Below, in pieces: positions 7,220 to 11,007 of a stretch of 11,007 bases of DNA (position 1 is its first letter; every line of letters starts with the position of its first letter). Where the stretch lies: assembly GCA_030152505.1 (NCBI GenBank), contig JASLJO010000074.1:1-11007 (forward strand), in the 5' to 3' direction. Under the pieces are notes generated by a model that saw nothing but the letters and a program-made list of their open reading frames with translations, did no database searches and had not been told where the DNA came from. Both the position numbers and the translations under genes were made by a program. Origin of the DNA: Solirubrobacterales bacterium (GTDB taxonomy: Bacteria; Actinomycetota; Thermoleophilia; Solirubrobacterales; 70-9).

Positions 7220-7225
7220 TATCCT
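7220..7225 (+). promoter_or_regulatory. Putative -10 box of the VOC gene (TATCCT)
   Basis: TATCCT fits the actinobacterial TANNNT -10 pattern and is followed by exactly six bases and then the ATG at 7232. This is the geometry of leaderless transcription. GGAG at 7226-7229 is only two bases from the ATG, too close for a good ribosome site, which also favours a leaderless mRNA. Confidence 0.45.
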
Positions 7226-7231
7226 GGAGCG

Positions 7232-7585
7232 ATGCTGCAGCACGTCACGCTCGAGGTCGCGCCGGAGGAGATCGAGGGCTCGATCGCGTTCTGGAGGCTG
7301 CTCGGCTTTAGGCAGGTCGAGCCGCCGGCCGCATTGGCCGAGACCTTCGTCTGGATGGAACGCAACGGCACCCAGATCCACCTCGAACGCAACGGGGCAC
7401 CGACCGTCCCCTCACACGGCCACACCGCGGTCGTGGTCGAGGACTTCGAGCAGACGGTCGAGCGTCTACGGGACGCCCGTTTCGAGGTGAACCCCGGCCG
7501 CGAGCACTGGGGGGCGCCGCGTGCCAAGGCGGTCGCGCCCGGCGGCCACGTGGTCGAGTTGATGGCCGCCTCGCCCGCGCCCTAA
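7232..7585 (+). CDS. VOC family (glyoxalase/bleomycin-resistance fold) protein
   Basis: A small single-domain vicinal-oxygen-chelate protein of 117 residues. The two beta-alpha-beta-beta-beta modules are recognisable: MLQHVTLEV at the start with His4, TQIHLE with His50, GHTAVVVEDFEQT with His64, and GHVVELMA with Glu109. These occupy the usual metal-binding positions at the starts and ends of the modules. The family includes glyoxalases, dioxygenases and antibiotic-binding proteins; the substrate here is unknown. The ATG at 7232 is preferred because the VOC fold begins there. An in-frame ATG at 7193 would add 13 residues and lies inside the upstream palindrome. The TAA stop overlaps the stop of the convergent membrane-protein gene by four bases, leaving no room for a terminator between them. 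Confidence 0.85.
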   Translation: MLQHVTLEVAPEEIEGSIAFWRLLGFRQVEPPAALAETFVWMERNGTQIHLERNGAPTVPSHGHTAVVVEDFEQTVERLRDARFEVNPGREHWGAPRAKAVAPGGHVVELMAASPAP

Positions 7586-8082
7586 GAAAAGCCGCAGCCG
7601 GCCCAGATGGCGGCAATCACGAAACCGGCGCCGACCAAGAAGATCACGAGCCTCAACACGAACCTGTGCCCGACCAGCGGCACCAGCTTCGTCCTCTTGA
7701 TGCCCCCGTAGAGCCCGCTGCCCAGCCTTCCTTCGCCAAAGGCAGCCGGAAGCTGACACCGCCGTTTGTTTTCCCTGATCAGCCTGGTGCTCCCGTCGAG
7801 CTCTTCGAGAGCGACCAGGCCGCATTGGACCAGCTCGTCGTTTCGGACATCGAGAGCCAGGAAACCCGCCGCGACGAGGGCGCCGAGCATGCCGAGCGCC
7901 ACCCCGAAGCCATCCCAGGAATGGCCAACTGCCTGCGCATAGCCGACCAGCAGCAGGCCGACGATGACGAGGAAGAAATTGAATGACGTCAGGCGTTGCG
8001 AGGCGTGATACTGGAACCAGTTCCAAGCGAAATCGGCGTCGACATCGGGACTCGTCGTGCCGCTTTTCTGGGATCCGGTCAA
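7582..8082 (-). CDS. Small membrane protein of unknown function (TTG start)
   Basis: A 166-residue protein I cannot name. Three hydrophobic segments are visible, about residues 33-49, 59-77 and 141-160. Before the first is an aromatic, probably amphipathic stretch, WNWFQYHASQRLTSFNFF (residues 20-37). After the second is LDVRNDELV (77-85), followed by a charged region rich in Arg and Lys. This layout (two helices, cytoplasmic linker, C-terminal helix) recalls small membrane proteins found in several bacterial accessory loci. The frame remains open upstream into the preceding gene; the first sensible start is TTG at 8082-8080, eight bases after that gene's stop. No ATG or GTG precedes the conserved-looking region. 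It is probably cotranscribed with the upstream membrane gene. Confidence 0.7.
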   Translation of the reverse strand: MTGSQKSGTTSPDVDADFAWNWFQYHASQRLTSFNFFLVIVGLLLVGYAQAVGHSWDGFGVALGMLGALVAAGFLALDVRNDELVQCGLVALEELDGSTRLIRENKRRCQLPAAFGEGRLGSGLYGGIKRTKLVPLVGHRFVLRLVIFLVGAGFVIAAIWAGCGFS

Positions 8083-8090
8083 CGACCGTC

Positions 8091-8687
8091 TCAGCTCGGC
8101 GTGCTCAGGGCGGTCGCCGCGACGACCCCCAGATAGGCGACCGCGATCACCACCTCGGCGATCAAGGCCAGGTATCCGATCTGGGCGAACTCGGCCTCGT
8201 GCTCGCGGATGGCGGAGAGCTTGACCGACTCGGCGACGAGCTCGAGGTCGATTCGCTGCTCGTCGAGAGCCGCGGTGGCGACGAGCTGGCGGCGAACCGG
8301 GTCCTCGGCCCCGTCGGGAATCGGATCGCGGCGAGGAACGTCGACCGGGAAGAAGACTCCGGGCGGATCGTGCCTGCTCAAGATCGCGTTTGCCAGCGCC
8401 CGCGGCTCGTAGGGCATGACGGCTCCGAGCAGGGAGACGATGGAGACGACGAAGGCAGCGGCGGCCAGCCCCCCGAGAACCAGGGCGAGAATCGGCAGCG
8501 CCCCGGAGGCCTTTGGGTATATCGACGCCGCCTTTGCGGTCACCGTGAGGAGGCCGGCGAAGAGCAGGCCGTGGGTGATCAGGGCGGCGCTGCACTTCGC
8601 GTCGTTCGCGTGGATGGTGCCCTGGCGATCCTTGATGCCCTCCAGCAACAACTCCCGCGTGAGCCGGTGACGAGATGCGCGAATCAC
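8091..8687 (-). CDS. Membrane protein, weakly DUF5706/PycTM-like
   Basis: A 198-residue protein with three long hydrophobic stretches at about residues 33-53, 62-90 and 167-191; the middle one may be a hairpin. The N-terminal helix holds IHANDAKCSAAL (25-36), resembling the Asp-x-Lys-Ala signature that precedes the first membrane segment in DUF5706/PycTM effectors of cyclic-nucleotide defence systems. A second charged helix, DEQRIDLELVAESVKLSAIREHE (142-164 region), leads into the last segment, as in that family. The resemblance is from memory and weak. The GTG at 8687 is the start: a TGA lies immediately upstream in frame. There is no ribosome site, but CATAAT lies eight bases before it. It leads a two-gene unit divergent from the deoxyribosyltransferase gene. 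No nucleotide cyclase is visible nearby. Confidence 0.7.
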   Translation of the reverse strand: MIRASRHRLTRELLLEGIKDRQGTIHANDAKCSAALITHGLLFAGLLTVTAKAASIYPKASGALPILALVLGGLAAAAFVVSIVSLLGAVMPYEPRALANAILSRHDPPGVFFPVDVPRRDPIPDGAEDPVRRQLVATAALDEQRIDLELVAESVKLSAIREHEAEFAQIGYLALIAEVVIAVAYLGVVAATALSTPS

Positions 8688-8756
8688 TCACACTAATTAT
8701 GAATCCCCGTCGGTCGGAACCCGGCATGGCCGCCACCGTCCTCGCGGGTCGTCAGT
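8688..8756. promoter_or_regulatory. AT-rich divergent promoter region
   Basis: This 69-base gap separates two divergent units. It contains one of the few AT-rich patches in the window, cactaattatgaa (8691-8703). On the minus strand it reads CATAAT, eight bases before the GTG at 8687, a reasonable -10 for a nearly leaderless mRNA. On the plus strand the same patch could serve as a -10 for the gene at 8757, about 55 bases downstream. No clear -35 is visible in either direction. Confidence 0.4.
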
Positions 8757-9260
8757 ATGGAACCACCGTCGATGGACCGGCCGAGGTGTTACATAGCGAG
8801 CCCTCTCGGCTTCTCGGAAGCCGGGCGCTACTACTACCGCGAGGTCCTCCTTCCCGCGCTGACCGGGATCGTGGAGCCGGTCGATCCCTGGGCTCTGGTC
8901 ACCGACGAGGAGATCGCCGCGGCGAGCGAGGCCGGTGGTGAGCGGGAGATGGCGGCCGAGATCGGCCGCCGGAACAAGGAGGCCCTGGCAAGCTGTCGTC
9001 TCTTGCTGGCCATCCTCGACGGGCAGGAGCTCGACTCGGGCACCGCCGCCGAGATCGGCTACGCAAGCGCCCTTGGCCTGACCTGCCTCGGCCTGCGCAC
9101 CGACCACCGCGAGACCGGCGAGGTGGGCGCCAGGGTCAACCTCCAGGTGGAGGCATTCATCGTCTTGTCGGGAGGAGCTATCGCGAGCAGCCTCGACGAG
9201 TGCCTCGCCCTGCTGAGGTCAAAAGCAGCCGCCGGCCCTCCGGAAGACGCCCCGGCGTAG
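8757..9260 (+). CDS. Nucleoside 2-deoxyribosyltransferase-like protein
   Basis: A 167-residue cytosolic protein with the Rossmann-like fold of nucleoside 2-deoxyribosyltransferases, which move deoxyribose between nucleobases or hydrolyse deoxynucleosides. Visible motifs are YIASPLGFSE (12-21), the N-terminal strand and base-binding loop; ILDGQELDSGTAAEIGYASALG (starting about residue 86), which contains the Asp pair and Glu99, the expected nucleophile; and RVNLQVEAF (126-134). Length matches the family. Two ATGs are possible, 8757 and 8772; the motif core begins shortly after the second and neither has a convincing ribosome site. It is followed after 37 bases by the double ThyX-like gene, which suggests a shared role in deoxynucleotide metabolism. 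Related folds also occur in defence and signalling proteins, so a non-salvage role is possible. Confidence 0.82.
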   Translation: MEPPSMDRPRCYIASPLGFSEAGRYYYREVLLPALTGIVEPVDPWALVTDEEIAAASEAGGEREMAAEIGRRNKEALASCRLLLAILDGQELDSGTAAEIGYASALGLTCLGLRTDHRETGEVGARVNLQVEAFIVLSGGAIASSLDECLALLRSKAAAGPPEDAPA

Positions 9261-9285
9261 GACCCGGCGCGTCGGCCGCGCCCTC

Positions 9286-9291
9286 TACGAT
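9286..9291 (+). promoter_or_regulatory. Putative -10 box of the ThyX-like gene (TACGAT)
   Basis: TACGAT matches the TANNNT -10 pattern and is followed by six bases and then the GTG at 9298, the same spacing seen before the VOC gene. There is no ribosome site before this GTG, so a leaderless transcript from here is likely. A small GC-rich inverted repeat (9266-9271 with 9277-9282) lies just upstream. Confidence 0.45.
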
Positions 9292-9297
9292 GCGCCG

Positions 9298-10893
9298 GTG
9301 CGCTACCCGGTCGAGGACTTCACCCCCGCGGAGCAGGATCTCCTCGCTCCCCACTTCACCAATCTCGACCGGCCGGTGTTCGCGCTCGTCAACCTGCCGG
9401 AGACCGTCAAAGGGGCGCTTTTTGCCCGCTATTCGCGCTATTCGGGGACTGCTCGCCGCCTCTTCCTCGACGAGTTCGCGGGCGATCTGCCGAGCGGCGA
9501 GCGACCCTTCGACGGCGATGAGGGCAAGCGGGCGGCCGAACTCTACGAGCGCATCTTCGCCGGCTACGGCGACGACTCGATCGCTCAACTCGGCGGCGCC
9601 CATCTCGCCTGCGAGTGGGTCTCCAACGTCCTCACCAAGATCCTCCAGCGAGGTCGCCTGGCCGCCTACCTCGAGCAATCGACCCGCTACATCCCCTACG
9701 ACAAGCCCCTTCCCGACGGCGGCTACCGCTACTACAGCGACGATGAGCTGGGCCCGCGGTTCGCCGCGGCGATGGACGAGCTCTTCTCGATCTACTCGAG
9801 CTCGCTGACCCAGGTCGAGGACTGGGCGGCGGAGCGCTGGCCGCGTACCGAGGGCGAGCCGGAGGGGCCCTGGCGGCGTTCGATCCGGGCCAAGGCGCTC
9901 GACCTGTTGCGCGGGCTGCTACCCGCCTCGACGCTGAGCCACGTCGGCATCTACGCGACCGGCCAGGCCTACGAGCAACTGCTCCTGCGACTGATGTCCT
10001 CACCGCTGCCGGAGGCGCGCGAGTACGGCGGGATGATCCTGGGCGAGCTGAAGCAGACGATGCCGAGCTTCGTCTCGCGGGTCGAGCGCCCCGACCGCGG
10101 CGGCGAGTGGGTCTCCTACCTGGAGGGCAGGCGTGAGGCGACCGAGAGCTGGGTGGCGCGGCTGGGACTCGACCGCCGCGGGGCAGGCGAGGACACGCCC
10201 TCGGTCGAGCTGGTCCACGTCGACGGCAGCGAAGAGGATCTGCTCGCCGCCTGCCTGTTCGAGGTCGCCTCGACCGCGGAGACGGAGATCCGCAACCGCG
10301 TCGACGTCCTCGACCGTGAGGAGCGGGCGGAGCTGCTCGGCGCCTTGGTTGGCGAGCGGCCCAACCGCCGGCATCGCCCCGGCCGCGGCTTCGAGGCGCT
10401 GCGCTACCGCTTCGAGATCGTCTCCGACTACGGTGCCTTCCGGGACCTGCAGCGGCACCGCATGCTGACCTGCCAGTGGCAGCGCCTGGGGCCCGACCTC
10501 GGCGCCGGGGTGCCGGAGGAGGTGCGGGAAGCCGGTGTGGGCGACCAGTTCGAGCGTGCTCTGGAGGTCTCGGGCGAGGAGTACGAGCGACTCCGCGACG
10601 CCGGCCTCCCCGAGCAGGCGCCCTATGCCCTCTGCCTCGCCTACCGGATCCGCTACGTGCTCGATCTGAACGCACGCGAGGCGATGCACGTGATCGAGCT
10701 GCGCTCAGGCCGCGAGGGACACCCCGCCTACCGCGCCGTCGCCCAGGCGATGCACGAGCGGATCGCCGCGATCCACCCGGCGGTGGCAGCGGCGATGAGC
10801 CATGTCGACACCTCCCAGGAGCCCCGACTCGAGCGGATCCTCAGCGAGATCCGGACCCAGCGCAAGAGCGCGGCGGCCGGCCAGTCCGGGTAG
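9298..10893 (+). CDS. Tandem ThyX-like protein (FAD-dependent thymidylate synthase family, two degenerate domains)
   Basis: A 531-residue protein, about twice the length of ordinary ThyX, apparently two ThyX-type halves. The first half has GDDSIAQLGGAHLACEW, then RGRLAAYLEQSTRY (118-131), aligning with the ThyX signature RHRxxSxNxxSxR but with Gly, Ala and Leu replacing His, Ser and Asn. It is followed by LLRGLLPAST (203-212). The second half has RHRMLTCQWQR (386-396), keeping RHR but losing the later Ser and Asn, then ELRSGREGHPAYR (467-479), matching the C-terminal nucleotide-binding region. ThyX makes dTMP from dUMP with FAD, NADPH and methylene-tetrahydrofolate. Whether this protein does so is doubtful given the altered motifs. 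Start is GTG at 9298; the ATG at 9290 is out of frame. It follows the deoxyribosyltransferase gene by 37 bases. Confidence 0.85.
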   Translation: MRYPVEDFTPAEQDLLAPHFTNLDRPVFALVNLPETVKGALFARYSRYSGTARRLFLDEFAGDLPSGERPFDGDEGKRAAELYERIFAGYGDDSIAQLGGAHLACEWVSNVLTKILQRGRLAAYLEQSTRYIPYDKPLPDGGYRYYSDDELGPRFAAAMDELFSIYSSSLTQVEDWAAERWPRTEGEPEGPWRRSIRAKALDLLRGLLPASTLSHVGIYATGQAYEQLLLRLMSSPLPEAREYGGMILGELKQTMPSFVSRVERPDRGGEWVSYLEGRREATESWVARLGLDRRGAGEDTPSVELVHVDGSEEDLLAACLFEVASTAETEIRNRVDVLDREERAELLGALVGERPNRRHRPGRGFEALRYRFEIVSDYGAFRDLQRHRMLTCQWQRLGPDLGAGVPEEVREAGVGDQFERALEVSGEEYERLRDAGLPEQAPYALCLAYRIRYVLDLNAREAMHVIELRSGREGHPAYRAVAQAMHERIAAIHPAVAAAMSHVDTSQEPRLERILSEIRTQRKSAAAGQSG

Positions 10894-10937
10894 GGGCTCC
10901 GCTTGACAAGACGCTCCCGCCCTACCCAGACTGGCCG
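10878..10937. terminator. Bidirectional terminator-like hairpin covering two convergent stop codons
   Basis: Bases 10878-10895 pair with 10920-10937, 18 positions with one mismatch (10887/10928) and a 24-base loop. The left arm contains the TAG stop of the ThyX-like gene (10891-10893). The right arm contains, on the opposite strand, the TAG stop of the minus-strand gene (10924-10922). Because the arms are complementary, both proteins end in the same four residues, GQSG. The structure is symmetric and could stop transcription from both sides. It lacks a U-tract. Confidence 0.65.
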
Positions 10938-11007
10938 TCGTCGGCGTGGTCGTCGGGGTCGCCAGATCCCATATCGGTAGCTGCTTTCTCTCCTGGGCTG
11001 GGCCAGG
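10922..11007 (-). CDS. C-terminal tail of a convergent gene, partial
   Basis: The minus strand from 11005 down to the TAG at 10924-10922 reads as 27 codons of a hydrophilic, acidic tail ending GSGDPDDHADDGQSG; the rest of the gene lies beyond the window. The stop falls inside the terminator-like hairpin, in the mirror position of the ThyX-like gene's stop, which is the main reason to believe this frame over two others that stay open here. Acidic, low-complexity C-termini occur in many unrelated proteins, so no function can be assigned. Confidence 0.45.
   Translation of the reverse strand, partial: WPSPGEKAATDMGSGDPDDHADDGQSG

Noticed and set aside
7193..7231. Earlier ATG for the VOC gene at 7193
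   Set aside because: It lies inside the palindrome and adds 13 residues before the VOC fold. The ATG at 7232 starts precisely at the first beta strand and fits the -10 spacing.
8083..8736. Upstream open part of the frame of the small membrane gene (7582-8082), which would make a 384-residue protein
   Set aside because: The upstream part is Arg/Gly-rich and lies over another gene that has clear membrane segments. The coherent protein begins near the TTG at 8082.
9266..9282. Small GC-rich inverted repeat between the deoxyribosyltransferase and ThyX-like genes
   Set aside because: The stem is only six bases with no U-tract, which is expected by chance at this GC content, so it is not called as a terminator.
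9632..10675. A 347-codon minus-strand open frame opposite the ThyX-like gene
   Set aside because: It is almost entirely Arg, Ala, Gly, Pro and Ser. The plus frame has recognisable ThyX-family motifs.
10903..10908. TTGACA, a perfect -35 hexamer, after the ThyX-like gene
   Set aside because: No -10-like box follows at 16-18 bases, it lies in a hairpin loop, and no plus-strand gene begins in the remaining bases.
1..11007. CRISPR arrays, tRNA or rRNA genes, transposases, phage integration sites
   Set aside because: No spaced direct repeats, cloverleaf-like sequence, transposase motifs or flanking duplications were found by reading either strand.

Overview
The window is about 70% GC by eye, with tightly packed genes and four-base ATGA start/stop overlaps. 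Protein sequence style suggests a high-GC actinomycete-like bacterium, plausibly a Thermoleophilia/Solirubrobacterales relative. That placement is inference; no rRNA or other marker gene is present.

Layout. Positions 1-6222 are the distal half of a respiratory complex I operon on the + strand: the 3' end of nuoI, then nuoJ, nuoK, nuoL, nuoM and nuoN. Every junction overlaps by 1 or 4 bases, so translation is coupled. Together these encode the NuoI iron-sulfur subunit of the peripheral arm and most of the proton-pumping membrane arm. An AEC-family permease gene (6246-7169) follows 23 bases later and is probably read through from nuoN. A perfect 15-bp inverted repeat on its stop codon looks like the end of the operon. 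A small VOC (glyoxalase-fold) gene (7232-7585) comes next, with a promoter geometry that suggests a leaderless mRNA. It converges, with a 4-base overlap, on a two-gene minus-strand unit (8687 to 7582) of small membrane proteins; one weakly resembles the DUF5706/PycTM membrane effector family. Diverging from that pair are a nucleoside 2-deoxyribosyltransferase-like gene (8757-9260) and a 531-residue protein made of two ThyX-like halves (9298-10893). The window ends in the C-terminal tail of another minus-strand gene.

Most unusual features. Long imperfect palindromes lie inside or on the edges of coding genes. One forms the whole C-terminal tail of nuoJ and buries the nuoK start. A second sits in frame inside nuoN and uses codons that are rare elsewhere in the window. 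A third overlaps the AEC stop. A fourth overlaps two convergent stop codons symmetrically. The ThyX-like protein has two degenerate signature motifs. NuoL has Ala, and NuoM has Asp, where the proton-channel glutamate of transmembrane helix 5 is expected.

The nucleotide-enzyme pair beside the divergent membrane-protein pair is the best candidate for an undescribed gene module, but that link rests only on position and weak family resemblance.
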